46,031 nt of DNA. Source: Gemmatimonadaceae bacterium. GTDB taxonomy: Bacteria > Gemmatimonadota > Gemmatimonadetes > Gemmatimonadales > Gemmatimonadaceae. The DNA is taken from positions 1 to 46,031 of the forward strand of contig JALOPN010000003.1 in NCBI GenBank assembly GCA_025453875.1, given 5' to 3'. Below, in pieces: positions 30,483 to 41,112 of the stretch (position 1 is the stretch's first letter; each line of letters begins with the position of its first letter). The notes beneath the pieces are model-generated. The model ran no database searches, had not been told where the DNA came from, and was given only the letters and a program-made list of their open reading frames with translations. The position numbers and the translations under genes are program-made.

Positions 30483-31232
30483 TCACATCGCCAGGCCACC
30501 GTCCACCACGAACACCTGCCCCGTGATGTACGACGCCTGATCGGACGCGAGGAACGTGACCATCGCCGCGATGTCGGCGGGCGTACCCAGCCGCTCCAGC
30601 GGGATGCTCGACGACAGCGCGGCCTTGGCCTCGGCCGGCATCGCTGCGGTCATGTCGGTGTCGATGTAGCCCGGGGCCACCACATTCGCGCAGACGCCGC
30701 GCGATCCCAGCTCCCGGGCCAGTGACTTCGTGAGCCCGATCAACCCGGCCTTGCTCGCCGCGTAGTTGACCTGCCCCTTGTTGCCCATGATGCCCACCAC
30801 GCTGGCGAGATTGATCACCCGCCCCGCGCGACGCTTCATCATGCCGCGACTCGCCGCGCGACAGGTCGCGAAGGCGCCGCGGAGATTCGCATCGATGACG
30901 GTGTCCCAATCCTCGTCCTTCAGACGCATGATCAGGTTGTCACGCGTCAGGCCGGCGTTGTTCACGAGCACATCGAGTGAACCAAAGTCCTTCTCGACCG
31001 CCTCGACCAGCGCCGAACACTGCGCGATCTCACCGACGTCGCACGCGTAGCCGCGCGCCGTCACGCCATGCGCGGCCGCGATCTCGGCCGCGACCGCGTC
31101 GGCTCGTCCCTGATCGCGTCCGGTCACCGCGACCGACGCACCAGCGGCAGCCAGTGACTCGGCGATCGCGCGACCGATGCCGCGTGTCGAGCCCGTGACG
31201 AGCGCGACGCGCCCGTGCAGGTCAATGCGCAT
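30483..31232 (-). CDS. fabG: 3-oxoacyl-ACP reductase
   Basis: [90 protein letters not shown]. Confidence 0.96.
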   Translation of the reverse strand: MRIDLHGRVALVTGSTRGIGRAIAESLAAAGASVAVTGRDQGRADAVAAEIAAAHGVTARGYACDVGEIAQCSALVEAVEKDFGSLDVLVNNAGLTRDNLIMRLKDEDWDTVIDANLRGAFATCRAASRGMMKRRAGRVINLASVVGIMGNKGQVNYAASKAGLIGLTKSLARELGSRGVCANVVAPGYIDTDMTAAMPAEAKAALSSSIPLERLGTPADIAAMVTFLASDQASYITGQVFVVDGGLAM

Positions 31233-32181
31233 GTGCGGTCTCCGTGTGCAGCAGTTCGAGGAGCTTCTCGATGTCGGTGAGCGTGCCGGCCGTCATGGTG
31301 CGCACGTCGGGCGCGATGCGCCGCGCGAGCCCGGAGAGGACGCTGCCTGTCCCCAGCTCGATGTAGAGCGCCGTCGGGAAGGCCGCCACGAGGTTGCGCA
31401 TGACGAGTGTCCAATGCACCGGTGCGGTCAGCTGCTGTACGAGCAACGGACGCGCCGCCGCGGCCCGCGTGATCGCGGAGCCATCGACGTTCGCGAACAC
31501 CGGCACACGCGGATCGCGCAGCGCCGCCGCCTCGAGCGCCGCATCGAGGCCACCCGCCGCCGGCGCCATGAGCGGCGAGTGAAACGCGCCGCTCACGGGC
31601 AGGGGAAGACACCGCTTCGCGCCCGCCGCCTTGGCCAGTTCCATCGCGCGCTCCACACCGGCCGTTTCTCCCGAAATCACGACCTGCTCGGGGCTGTTGT
31701 AGTTGGCGGGCACCACGAGTCCGGCCTCGGCGCTCGCCTGCGCGCAGATCGTCTCGATGGGCGTGGTCAGCGTGCCGACGATGGCGCTCATCGCCCCCGG
31801 ACGCGACGTGCCCGTCTCGTACATGAGTTGCCCGCGACGCCGCACGATGCGCGCGGCATCGGGCAACTCGAGCGCACCGGCGACATGATAGGCGGAGAAC
31901 TCACCCAGCGAATGCCCCGCGGCCGCACGCACGTGCGGCGTGAGCACATCCGCGAGCATGGCCCAGGCGGCGGCGCTGTGCGCGAGCAGTGCGGGCTGGG
32001 CGTTGTGCGTGCGGCGCAGTTCGTCGTCGGGTCCCTCGAAGGCGAGCGCACTGATCGCGGTGCCGATGGCCGTATCGACGGTCTCGAACGCCGTGCGCGC
32101 CGCAGCGGACGCCTCGAACAGATCGCGACCCATGCCGACCTTCTGCGAGCCCTGTCCGGGCAGGAGGAGGACGATATCCAT
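31222..32181 (-). CDS. fabD: Malonyl-CoA:ACP transacylase
   Basis: IVLLLPGQGSQKVGMGRDL, AAGHSLGEFSAY active-site serine, PLPVSGAFHSPLM. Confidence 0.96.
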   Translation of the reverse strand: MDIVLLLPGQGSQKVGMGRDLFEASAAARTAFETVDTAIGTAISALAFEGPDDELRRTHNAQPALLAHSAAAWAMLADVLTPHVRAAAGHSLGEFSAYHVAGALELPDAARIVRRRGQLMYETGTSRPGAMSAIVGTLTTPIETICAQASAEAGLVVPANYNSPEQVVISGETAGVERAMELAKAAGAKRCLPLPVSGAFHSPLMAPAAGGLDAALEAAALRDPRVPVFANVDGSAITRAAAARPLLVQQLTAPVHWTLVMRNLVAAFPTALYIELGTGSVLSGLARRIAPDVRTMTAGTLTDIEKLLELLHTETAHAH

Positions 32182-32216
32182 GTTGGCGAACGAAGGTGGT
32201 GGAGGATGGCGTGCGC

Positions 32217-33169
32217 TCAGACGCGCACGACCATCGAGCCCCAGGTGAAGCCGGCGCCGAACGCGGCGAAGAGCACGAGTGAGCCGTCGGGCACCCGTCC
32301 CTGACGGCGCGCATCGGCGAGGGCAATCGGAATGGACGCGGCCGACGTGTTGCCGAAGCGGTCGACGTTGACGAACACCTTCTCCATCGGCAGACCTGCG
32401 TGCTTCGCAGTCGCTTCGATGATGCGCGTGTTCGCCTGATGCGGAATCATGATGTCCACATCGGACGGTGTGAGCTTGGCCTGATCGAGTGCGCGATCGA
32501 CGGCATCGGCCATGGAGCGCACCGCGTGCTTGAACACTTCACGTCCTTCCATGCGCACGAACTGACGGCGCTCGGCGCTGACCTTCTCACTGAACGGTTC
32601 CGCGACGCCGCCGGCGGGACGCCACAGCAGATCGAACAGATTGCCGTCGCTGCGCCCGTAGCTCGACAGGATGCCGCGCTCTCGCGACTCGGCGCGCGGC
32701 AAGGTGCGTACGTGGCGAATGATGGTGGCGCCCGCGCCGTCACCGAACAGCACACACGTGTTGCGATCGGTCCAGTCGACGATGGTGCTCAGCACTTCCG
32801 CACCAATGACGAGGACCGTTTCGGCCATGCCGGTCGCGATCATCCCTTCGGCCACCTGTGCGCTGTACAGCCAGCCGCTGCAGGCGGCCCCGAGATCGAA
32901 GGCCATCGCGCGGCCGGCGCCGAGCGCGGCCTGCACTTCCACGGCCGTTGCCGGCAGCAGGTGATCCGGCGTGGCGGTGCCGAGCACTTGGTGGACAACA
33001 CGGTCAGCGTTTCGTCCGGATCGGACACATAGCGCTGCCCGATGCCCGTGCGATCACGGATCCAGGCGTCGTTCGTATCGAGTCCCTGCTTCGCGAGATC
33101 GTCGTTGGTGACGGCGCGCCGCGGCACGGCGTAGCCCGTCCCGGCGATGTAGGCGATCGGTCGCTTCAT
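32217..33169 (-). pseudogene. fabH: 3-oxoacyl-ACP synthase III, apparently disrupted by an internal deletion/frameshift (or a sequencing/assembly error)
   Basis: N-terminal ORF 32840-33169 (MKRPIAYIAGTGYAVPRRAVTNDDLAKQGLDTNDAWIRDRTGIGQRYVSDPDETLTVLSTK) and C-terminal ORF 32217-32987 (VLGTATPDHLLPATAVEVQAALGAGRAMAFDLGAACSGW...TSAASIPIALAD...AFGAGFTWGSMVVRV) are in different frames; ~20 residues between them are missing relative to E. coli FabH. Confidence 0.85.
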
Positions 33170-34203
33170 GCGGTTGCTCCATGCTCCGAGCTGGGCACCG
33201 ACTCGGCGAGTCGACGACGAATGTGCGCCGTCATGTCGGACTCGTACGCGCGTCGGGCCACGCGAATGGCGTTCTTGATGGCCGTCGGCGAGCTCTTGCC
33301 GTGCGAGATGATGCTCACGCCGTTGACGCCGAGCAGTGGCGCGCCACCGTATTCGTCGGCGTCGAGTTCGGACAGCGATCGACGCAGCGCATCGCGATCC
33401 AGGCCGGCGCGCTTGGCGACGAGTCCGATGAGCGTGGGCGCCAACGCCTCGTAGAACTTGAGGAGTACGTTGCCCGTGAAGCCGTCGCAGACGACGACAT
33501 CGATCGGGCCACGATCACACTGCCCTGTCGCGATGTCGCGCCCTTCGACGTTGCCGATGAAGTTGAGCCCCGCGTGCAGCAGGCGCTGATGCGCCTCCTT
33601 CACGACGGCGTTGCCCTTCTCCGGCTCTTCACCGATGGACAGCAGGCCGATGGCCGGGTTCTCGCGACCGAGCAGATCCTGCGCATAGGTCGCGCCGATG
33701 CGCGCGAACTGCACGAGCTCTTCGGGCGAACAATCGACGTTGGCGCCCGAATCGAGCACCAGCACCGACTGCGCGGCCGTGGGGAAGATCGTCCCGATGG
33801 CCGGGCGCGTCAGTCCGGGGTGCAACTTGAGCGCGACCAATGAGGCCGCCATCTGCGCGCCGGTGTTGCCGGCGGACACGAAGCCGTCGGCGAGGCCATC
33901 GGCGACACGACGCAACCCGACGACCATCGAGCTCTGTGGCTTGCCACGGAGCGCGACGGCGGGCTTGTCGGTCATGCTGATGACGTCCGGAGCTTCCACG
34001 ATGAGAAGGCGATCACGGACGTGCGCGAGCGGCGCCAGCTCACCGGCCAGCAGCTCCGCGAGCTGCTGTTCGATGACGGCGGTCTGACCGACCAGATGCA
34101 GTTCGAGGGGCGCCGGCAGCTCGCCCAGCGCGAGCAGCGCACCAGCCACGGGGGCCCGGGGAGCGAAGTCGCCCCCCATGGCATCCACGCAGATGCGAGC
34201 CAA
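33166..34203 (-). CDS. plsX: Phosphate acyltransferase
   Basis: ARICVDAMGGDFAPRAPVAGALLAL, GFVSAGNTGAQMAASL, GLLSIGEEPEKGNAVVKEAHQRL, NFIGNVEGRDI, DVVVCDGFTGNVLLK. Confidence 0.96.
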   Translation of the reverse strand: MARICVDAMGGDFAPRAPVAGALLALGELPAPLELHLVGQTAVIEQQLAELLAGELAPLAHVRDRLLIVEAPDVISMTDKPAVALRGKPQSSMVVGLRRVADGLADGFVSAGNTGAQMAASLVALKLHPGLTRPAIGTIFPTAAQSVLVLDSGANVDCSPEELVQFARIGATYAQDLLGRENPAIGLLSIGEEPEKGNAVVKEAHQRLLHAGLNFIGNVEGRDIATGQCDRGPIDVVVCDGFTGNVLLKFYEALAPTLIGLVAKRAGLDRDALRRSLSELDADEYGGAPLLGVNGVSIISHGKSSPTAIKNAIRVARRAYESDMTAHIRRRLAESVPSSEHGATA

Positions 34204-34205
34204 GC

Positions 34206-34388
34206 TCAGGCTTCCTGGCCGGCCACTCGCTGCTCACCCGCGTAGTAGCCACACTCGAGGCACACGCGGTGGGGACGCTTCATCGTGCCGCACTGCGGGC
34301 ACGTCTGGATCACGATCGCGGGCGCGATCTTGTGCGTGTTGCGCGCGCGCTTCTTGCGCTTCGATGTGCGGCGCTTCGGGACGGCCAT
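34206..34388 (-). CDS. rpmF: 50S ribosomal protein L32
   Basis: MAVPKRRTSKRKKRARNTHKIAPAIVIQTCPQCGTMKRPHRVCLECGYYAGEQ; ATG 34388, zinc-binding Cys motif. Confidence 0.96.
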   Translation of the reverse strand: MAVPKRRTSKRKKRARNTHKIAPAIVIQTCPQCGTMKRPHRVCLECGYYAGEQRVAGQEA

Positions 34389-34425
34389 GGGAAACCCCTG
34401 AAAAAGTAGCGAAGAAAAAACGGCG

Positions 34426-34938
34426 TCAGTCGGTGACGTTGCGCGGGGTGCGCAGCGCCGCCCACCGGGCATCGGGAATCGCCTGCTCACAGCCACACGA
34501 TTCCACGTTGCGATCGGCACCGCAGGTCGGACACAAGCCCCGGCAGTCGTCACGACAGGTGACAAAACCGGGCACCGCCAGCAGCCACGCCTCACGGACG
34601 GCCGATCGGAGATCGATCGTGCGCGCGTTGGCGGCCAGCGGGTACACGTCGTCCTCGTCCGATTCGTCGAGCCCCGGCTCCGCGAACAGCGCCGACAGCT
34701 CGTCCGAGACGGCCGCAGTGACATCGGTCAGACACCGCCGACACGCCACCGTGGTCGCACCCGAGAGATGGCCGGAAAACCAGAACCGACCACCCCCCGC
34801 CGTCGAGAGCCGCCCCTCGACCGCCACACCATCGTGCGGACGCGAATCGGCAGATTCCCAGACGGCATCGTCGCTCGCCAGCACCCCCGACACCGGTTGT
34901 GCCTGCGCCTCGACGGCTCGAATGTCAAAGGACAGCAT
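34426..34938 (-). CDS. DUF177 (YceD-like) protein
   Basis: VACRRCLTDVTAAVSDELSALF, CRDDCRGLCPTCGADRN; upstream of rpmF as is typical. Confidence 0.88.
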   Translation of the reverse strand: MLSFDIRAVEAQAQPVSGVLASDDAVWESADSRPHDGVAVEGRLSTAGGGRFWFSGHLSGATTVACRRCLTDVTAAVSDELSALFAEPGLDESDEDDVYPLAANARTIDLRSAVREAWLLAVPGFVTCRDDCRGLCPTCGADRNVESCGCEQAIPDARWAALRTPRNVTD

Positions 34939-35014
34939 AGCCCGGAAACGTAGAGCCTCCGGAGGGCGGACACAAGGCCCGCGTCACTCCGGAGGCACTC
35001 CGACAACTCGCTGC

Positions 35015-35039
35015 GACACCGGCAGTTAGCGCCGGTGTC
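35015..35039 (-). terminator. Hairpin immediately downstream of ndk (no U-tract)
   Basis: GACACCGGC-AGTTAGC-GCCGGTGTC, 9-bp perfect stem, 7-nt loop, beginning ~7 nt after the ndk stop. Confidence 0.5.
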
Positions 35040-35045
35040 CGAGAC

Positions 35046-35471
35046 TCAGCCGCGAACCGTGTCCACGCCCGAGAAGAAGAACGCCGCTTCGATCTGCGCG
35101 TTCTCATCCGAGTCCGACGCGTGAATCGCGTTCCGACCCTTCGACTCGGCGTACAGCTTGCGCACCGTCCCCTCGGCCGCCTCGGCCGGGTCCGTCGCGC
35201 CGATCACCGTGCGCAGCGTCGCCACCGCGTCGTCGCGCTCCAGCAGCATCGGCATGCACGGGCCGCTCGACATGAACTCCACGAGCTCCCCGAAGAACCC
35301 GCGGCCGGCGTGCACCGCGTAGAACGCGCCCGCCTGCGCCGCCGACAGGTGCAGCACGCGCGCCGCCTTCACCGTGAAGCCATGCTGCTCCAGCAGGGCA
35401 AGAATGAGTCCGGCCTTGCCCGCACCGAAGGCGTCCGGCTTGATGATCGTAAGGGTATGACGTCCGGCCAT
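35046..35471 (-). CDS. ndk: Nucleoside diphosphate kinase
   Basis: [50 protein letters not shown] (active-site His). Confidence 0.95.
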   Translation of the reverse strand: MAGRHTLTIIKPDAFGAGKAGLILALLEQHGFTVKAARVLHLSAAQAGAFYAVHAGRGFFGELVEFMSSGPCMPMLLERDDAVATLRTVIGATDPAEAAEGTVRKLYAESKGRNAIHASDSDENAQIEAAFFFSGVDTVRG

Positions 35472-35475
35472 GTGA

Positions 35476-36375
35476 TCAGGATCCGATGAGCTTGCGAACG
35501 ATGTCCCCGCGCGTGAGAAAGCCCACCAACAGGCCCTCCCGCACCACCGGCACCCGTTCGACGTCCTTGTTGAGCATGAGGGAAGCGACCTCCGCCAGCG
35601 GCTGATGCGGCGCGACACACAACACCTGTCGTGTCATCACGTCCCGCACCGTGCGGCGCACGGCCGTCCCCGGTGGTCCTCCGAGCGGAGGGCCACCGGC
35701 TCGGGGAAGGTAATGACTCAGGAGGTATCGCAGCAGTTCCCGTTCGCTCAGGAGACCGATCACCCGATTCGCCTCGTCCACGACGGGCAGCGCCCCCACG
35801 CCGGAGCGCCGCATGTCGAGCACGGCGGTCCGGAGCGTGGCGTCCGCCCCGATCGACCGGGGATTGGTCGTCATGAGGTCGCGGACCGTGAGCTGCGGTT
35901 CGAGCACCGCGTCGTGCCAGACGGCGCTCACGGCGAGCGCCTCCGGGGTGTCGGCGTGCTCGAGGGCGGTCGACAGCTCGACCTTTTGCCACAGCCGGCT
36001 GAGCGCCCCCACGACCTGCAGATGGCGGGCGGCATCGCGACGTGGTGCGAGGACCACCGCCACGAGGCGGCCGCACTGCGGCTTCTCCCCGTCGCCGAAA
36101 TCGCGACAGACCGGTCGCGATGCGACGCCCACGGCGAGGGCGAGCGTGGACGCGGCGTCGGTGCGATAGTGGAGCACAAAGCCGCGGCCGCCGTGGCCGA
36201 GCACGTCCTCGGGCCGCGCTTCTTCGACCCGTTCGCGCAAGGCGTCCGGGTCGGCCACCACGCCATCGGCCGCGAGCGCTTCCACCAACGCCAATCCGGC
36301 GTCGGCGAGCGTCGTGGCCGAGAGCGGCACGAGACAGCGAGCCGGGGTGAGCAGATCGGTCAACCGCATGGTCAC
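35476..36375 (-). CDS. PTS EIIA (PtsN-like) domain fused to two CBS domains
   Basis: N-terminal [32 protein letters not shown]...[14 protein letters not shown]...LAVGV...[26 protein letters not shown] aligns by eye to PtsN; then [38 protein letters not shown] and [39 protein letters not shown] repeats. Confidence 0.75.
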   Translation of the reverse strand: MTMRLTDLLTPARCLVPLSATTLADAGLALVEALAADGVVADPDALRERVEEARPEDVLGHGGRGFVLHYRTDAASTLALAVGVASRPVCRDFGDGEKPQCGRLVAVVLAPRRDAARHLQVVGALSRLWQKVELSTALEHADTPEALAVSAVWHDAVLEPQLTVRDLMTTNPRSIGADATLRTAVLDMRRSGVGALPVVDEANRVIGLLSERELLRYLLSHYLPRAGGPPLGGPPGTAVRRTVRDVMTRQVLCVAPHQPLAEVASLMLNKDVERVPVVREGLLVGFLTRGDIVRKLIGS

Positions 36376-36398
36376 CCCGGCCGCGCTGTCTGGACGCG

Positions 36399-37271
36399 TC
36401 AGCGGAGTCGCGCCGAGATGAGCTCGACGAAGTCCACCGGACGCGAGGCGACGCCCATCCCGGCCGCCTTGAACGCGTCGATCTTCTCGGCCGCCGTGCC
36501 CGACGAGCCGGAGATGATCGCGCCCGCGTGCCCCATGCGGCGCCCTGGTGGCGCCGTCTGGCCGGCAATGAAGCCCACGACCGGCTTGGTCATGTGCTCC
36601 TTGATGAACGTCGCGGCCTCCTGTTCATCCGTGCCACCGATCTCGCCCATCATGGCCACGGCCTTGGTGTGCGGATCGGCTTCGAATGCCGCCAGGCAAT
36701 CGATGAAGTTGGTGCCATTGATCGGATCGCCACCAATGCCGACGCACGAGCTCTGCCCGATGCCGGCGCGCGTGAGCTGATGCACGATCTCGTACGTGAG
36801 TGTGCCCGAGCGGCTCACGATGCCGACATTGCCCGGCGTGCAGATGCGCCCCGGAATGATGCCGACCTTGCTCGCGCCCGGCGTGATGAGCCCCGGGCAG
36901 TTCGGCCCGATGAGCCGCGCGCCGTGCTCCTTCACGAAGGGATACACGCGCGTCATGTCGAGCACGGGGACGCCTTCGGTGATGCACACGATGAGCTTGA
37001 TGCCGGCCGCGGCCGCTTCCATGATCGCGTCGGCCGCGAACGGCGGCGGCACGTAGATCACGGTGGTGTTCGCACCGGTGGCATGCACCGCCTGATGCAC
37101 CGTGTCGAAGATGGGCACCGTGCCTTCGAACACCTGACCACCCTTGCCGGGCGTCACGCCGCCCACGACGCGCGTGCCGTACTCCATCATCTGCTTCGCA
37201 TGGAACGAGCCGTCGCGACCCGTGATCCCCTGCACCAGCAGCGTGGTGTCCTTGTCGATGAAGATGCTCAT
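36399..37271 (-). CDS. sucD: Succinyl-CoA synthetase subunit alpha
   Basis: [77 protein letters not shown]. Confidence 0.97.
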   Translation of the reverse strand: MSIFIDKDTTLLVQGITGRDGSFHAKQMMEYGTRVVGGVTPGKGGQVFEGTVPIFDTVHQAVHATGANTTVIYVPPPFAADAIMEAAAAGIKLIVCITEGVPVLDMTRVYPFVKEHGARLIGPNCPGLITPGASKVGIIPGRICTPGNVGIVSRSGTLTYEIVHQLTRAGIGQSSCVGIGGDPINGTNFIDCLAAFEADPHTKAVAMMGEIGGTDEQEAATFIKEHMTKPVVGFIAGQTAPPGRRMGHAGAIISGSSGTAAEKIDAFKAAGMGVASRPVDFVELISARLR

Positions 37272-38413
37272 TACGCGGCCTCCCCCTTCGCGAGCGCGAC
37301 GGCGCGCTGCACTGCCTCGTCCATGTCGGACGACGCCGAGAAGCCGTTGGCCTTCAGGATCTCCATCGCGATTTCCTCGTTGGTGCCGGTGAGGCGAATC
37401 ACGATGGGCACGGTGAGCGGGTTCTGCTTCGTGGCCGTCACGATGCCGTTGGCCACGTCATCGGTGCGTGTGATGCCGCCGAAGATGTTGAACAGGATGC
37501 ACTTCACGTTCGGATCGGACGTGATGATGCGCAGCGCATTGACCACCTTCTCCGGATTCGACGAACCGCCGATGTCGAGGAAGTTGGCCGGATCACCGCC
37601 GTAGTACTTCACGAGGTCCATCGTGGCCATCGCGAGACCCGCGCCGTTCACCACGCAGCCGACGTTGCCGTCGAGCTTGATGAACGTGAGATTCGCCTTG
37701 CGCGCATCCACTTCGCTCGGCGCCTCGGAGGATTCATCACGCAGCGCGGCAATGTCGGGACGCCGATCGAGTTCGTTGTCGTCGATGACCATCTTGCCAT
37801 CGACCGCAACGAGTTCGTTGGTGGGCGTGACGACGAGCGGATTGATTTCGGCGAGCGAGCAGCCGGCGTTGATGAACGCCGTGTAGAGCTGCTGCATGAT
37901 CTTCGCCGCACCGCGCGCGAGCTTCGCGTCCGGATACAGGAAGAAGCCCATGCGCAACGCCTCGAACGGCAGCAGGCCGTAGCGCGGATCGACCGGCAGA
38001 TAGAGGATCTTCTCGGGCGTGGTCGCGGCCACTTCCTCGATGTCGATGCCGCCTGCGGCGGACACCATGAACACCGCCTTCTTCGTGGCGCGATCGACGA
38101 TGATGCCCACGTACGCTTCCGACGCGATGTCGGCCGCAACGGTGACCAGCACCTTCTCGACCGTCAGCCCCTTGATGTCCATGCCGAGAATGGCTTGCGC
38201 CTTCTCGCGCGCATCGGCGGCGGTCTTGCAGAACTTCACACCGCCGGCCTTGCCGCGACCGCCAGCATGTACTTGCGCCTTCACCATCACGGGCACGCCA
38301 TACTCGGTGGCGATCGCCTCGGCTTCATCGGGGGTAATCGCGACGCGCCCGGGCGGCACGGGCACGCCCGCCGCTCGCAGCAACTCCTTCGCCTGGTACT
38401 CGTGCAGATCCAC
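37271..38413 (-). CDS. sucC: Succinyl-CoA synthetase subunit beta
   Basis: [94 protein letters not shown]. Confidence 0.97.
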   Translation of the reverse strand: MDLHEYQAKELLRAAGVPVPPGRVAITPDEAEAIATEYGVPVMVKAQVHAGGRGKAGGVKFCKTAADAREKAQAILGMDIKGLTVEKVLVTVAADIASEAYVGIIVDRATKKAVFMVSAAGGIDIEEVAATTPEKILYLPVDPRYGLLPFEALRMGFFLYPDAKLARGAAKIMQQLYTAFINAGCSLAEINPLVVTPTNELVAVDGKMVIDDNELDRRPDIAALRDESSEAPSEVDARKANLTFIKLDGNVGCVVNGAGLAMATMDLVKYYGGDPANFLDIGGSSNPEKVVNALRIITSDPNVKCILFNIFGGITRTDDVANGIVTATKQNPLTVPIVIRLTGTNEEIAMEILKANGFSASSDMDEAVQRAVALAKGEAA

Positions 38414-38451
38414 GCGTTCTCCGGTGTCTGGGGGGTGTCAACCAGTCTCGT

Positions 38452-38481
38452 ATGCTACCTAGCGGTACATACCGGGGGCAA
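38452..38481 (-). promoter_or_regulatory. Candidate sigma-70-like promoter upstream of sucCD
   Basis: - strand TTGCCC-(18 nt)-TAGCAT between the UPF0182 stop and sucC; overlaps a near-palindrome (tatgctacc-tagc-ggtacata). Confidence 0.3.
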
Positions 38482-38520
38482 CACACGCGCTGCGGTGGCG
38501 TCGCGTGGCGGCCAACGCCG

Positions 38521-41067
38521 TCAGGGGACGCGGCCGAGGGAGCGCCCGAGACTGTCCATGGTGGCGCCGAAGCGCAGCCAGTCGCCACGCTGCATCGCCT
38601 CGCGGGCGGCCTCGTACAGGCGGCGTGCCTCTCGCGTGCGCGCACGATCATCGAGCGGTGCGTTCGACACATCGTCGGATGTGTCGGGGCGACGCGGTGT
38701 GGCGGTTCCGAGGGCCGATGCCCCGGGCAAACGGTCCGGCGAACGCACCGCCAGCGCCGCTGTGTCGGTGGCGATCGCGAGCGCGACGAGCCGAGGTGCC
38801 CCACCCTCGCTCGAGAAGGCCGGTCGCGCCAGCCACGGGCGTCCGGCCACGATCATCGTGCGCAGCGTGCCCGCGGACAGTGGCCCATCGCGCTCGCCCG
38901 CAACGGCGGTCACGCTGTCGAAGACGGTGCCGAGGCGCGACGTGAGGGCACTCCAGCGCGGCCGCGGTTCATCGAGCGCTCGCCAGCGCGGCCGGCGATC
39001 GACGCCCCCACGCGCCACGAAGGTTCCCACGAGCTGGTCGGTACCGTCGATGAGCGGGAGCGACCAGCTGATCGCCCCGTCGGGCTCCTGCCACACCGGG
39101 AACGGCTCCAGCCCCGGCAGACTGTCGGGCACAAAGCGCGGGGCGCTCCCGGTGGTGCGCGAGCCGACGCGTGCAAACGCACGCACGGTGGCGTAGCTGC
39201 CGTCGGTCGGAATGGGGAGCAGAGCACGCAAGGTCGGCGGCAACGCATCGGCGCCGATCACGAGGCCCGGCAGCAGGCGAAACCAGCTTCGCGAGAGGGC
39301 GTCGGGTGCGTCCACGCGCACGATTCGCACGGTGCCCGTCTGCGCGTCGACGAGTGCGGTGCCAGCCAGTCGAAAATAGCTGTGGGCACTCCCGGCCGCG
39401 TTGAGCCGAATGCTCAGCGGGTACCACCCTGACGCGGCGTAGACATCGACGGCCCAGAAGAGACGCTCCGCATCGAGGACGGGGGTGATCGTCCGCCCCT
39501 GCACGAACGTCGGCAGCAGTCGTTGCAGCCGCGCACGCACATCGCGGTGCATCACCACGGCCGCGTTCGGTGACGGCATGCTCGAAAGCAGCGCCGGATC
39601 GCGCGTCGCCCAGGCGTGCGCCAGTCGGACGCCCAGCCCGTCGAGTCGCACCGATGGGATGCCATCCACCGGGAATGGTGCAGCGGTGTTGATGGAATCG
39701 GTCGATGCGGACGCCGCAGTGCGCAGGCGCGGTTCAGCATCGACGGCGTCCACGAGCCGATAGCCCGTGAGGTCCGGCGCGACCAGAGGCTCTGGCAGGG
39801 CCGTGCCTCGCAACGCGGGATGACGCGCGATGAAGGGCGCGCCCAATGCGTCGGTATGCGTACCAGCCAGCAGGCGCACATCCCACACGGGCGCGACCGA
39901 CTGCGAGCGTGTGACGATGACCGCATCGGGACCGCCCGGACCGGGCTGCCACACGGGACGCGTCACCACGGTGACGTCTTCGGTCCCCGCAGGACGCCAC
40001 GCAGCCACCGACGCGGCGTCCCACACGGTGAGGCGCGCCACATCCGCCAGCGGTGCGGCGGGCGCGCTGTCGGTACGTTCGTCGCTCACGATCTCATCGA
40101 CGGCGTAGGCGCGGCGCGTGAAGATCGCGCGCGTCGCGTCGTAGTCGCTGCGGCGTCCTTCGGGCAACGCGAACCAGCCGGCGCGCTCGGCAATGCCGGG
40201 GCCGGCCTGTCGCACGCCCAACGCCCCCACGAGCACGAGGGACACGGTCACGAACGCGGCGCGCACCTGGCCAATCCAGCCCGTGCGCAACACGATCAGC
40301 GCGGCGGCAAACGTGGCCACCGCCAACGCGAGATCGACGCGTGTGGTGAAGCGATGATCGATGGCGGTGAAGGTGCCGTCGAAGCCGCTGCCCCAGAGCA
40401 ACAGCTCGTACGCATCGAGTCGGTAGCTCCACGAGAGGAGAATCAGCACCAGCGAGCCGAGCACGGTGAGGTGCCGCCGCACGTGGGTGCGCGCGATGAG
40501 CTGACGGCCTTCGAAGCGCAGACTGCGCGTGAGTGCGTAGAGCACCGTCACGATGGCCGCCACGATCACCAGCGACACCAGCGCCCACGTGTAGAGCGCC
40601 CCTTCGAACGGCAGCCAGTGCACGTAGAAGCCGAGATCGCGCTGGAAGAACCCTTCGTACTCGCGGAAGGGTTCACCGCGCCAGACTGCGGTCAGCAGCG
40701 TCCAGTCATCGAGTGGCAACGTGAGCACCACACCGACTGCGGCCGACGCGAGGAAGGTGATGCGAAACAACTGTCGCGCCGTGAGCATCTCGACGAGTTC
40801 GAGATCGGCGACGCGCGTGGGCACCGCCACCGATTGAATCGTGAGCCGCACGGCCCAGAGGTTGGCGAAGGCGAACGCGGTCCCGAGCACCCAGGCGCCG
40901 AGCTTGAGCGCGAGGGTCGCCATGAGCTGCTCTCGCCAGAGGCGTGATGCGCCCATCGCCGCGTACCATGACTGCTCGACGATCACCGTGCTGAGGCCGC
41001 GCCCCACGAGGAGCACGGCCGCGAGCACGGCGACGATCAGGGCGACCGTGGACTTCCCACGAATCAC
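38521..41067 (-). CDS. UPF0182 family large membrane protein
   Basis: N-terminal TM region with WREPFREYEGFFQRDLGFYVHWLPF-type motif (WRGEPFREYEGFFQRDLGFYVHWLPF), long soluble C-terminal half, 848 aa. Confidence 0.88.
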   Translation of the reverse strand: MIRGKSTVALIVAVLAAVLLVGRGLSTVIVEQSWYAAMGASRLWREQLMATLALKLGAWVLGTAFAFANLWAVRLTIQSVAVPTRVADLELVEMLTARQLFRITFLASAAVGVVLTLPLDDWTLLTAVWRGEPFREYEGFFQRDLGFYVHWLPFEGALYTWALVSLVIVAAIVTVLYALTRSLRFEGRQLIARTHVRRHLTVLGSLVLILLSWSYRLDAYELLLWGSGFDGTFTAIDHRFTTRVDLALAVATFAAALIVLRTGWIGQVRAAFVTVSLVLVGALGVRQAGPGIAERAGWFALPEGRRSDYDATRAIFTRRAYAVDEIVSDERTDSAPAAPLADVARLTVWDAASVAAWRPAGTEDVTVVTRPVWQPGPGGPDAVIVTRSQSVAPVWDVRLLAGTHTDALGAPFIARHPALRGTALPEPLVAPDLTGYRLVDAVDAEPRLRTAASASTDSINTAAPFPVDGIPSVRLDGLGVRLAHAWATRDPALLSSMPSPNAAVVMHRDVRARLQRLLPTFVQGRTITPVLDAERLFWAVDVYAASGWYPLSIRLNAAGSAHSYFRLAGTALVDAQTGTVRIVRVDAPDALSRSWFRLLPGLVIGADALPPTLRALLPIPTDGSYATVRAFARVGSRTTGSAPRFVPDSLPGLEPFPVWQEPDGAISWSLPLIDGTDQLVGTFVARGGVDRRPRWRALDEPRPRWSALTSRLGTVFDSVTAVAGERDGPLSAGTLRTMIVAGRPWLARPAFSSEGGAPRLVALAIATDTAALAVRSPDRLPGASALGTATPRRPDTSDDVSNAPLDDRARTREARRLYEAAREAMQRGDWLRFGATMDSLGRSLGRVP

Positions 41068-41112
41068 GCGCTGTGCGTCCGGCGACAGGTCGGTGGCATG
41101 CGCGCGTCGCGC

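Noticed and set aside
32217-33169. Programmed frameshift in fabH
   Set aside because: About 20 conserved residues are missing as well as the frame being offset; recoding would not restore them.
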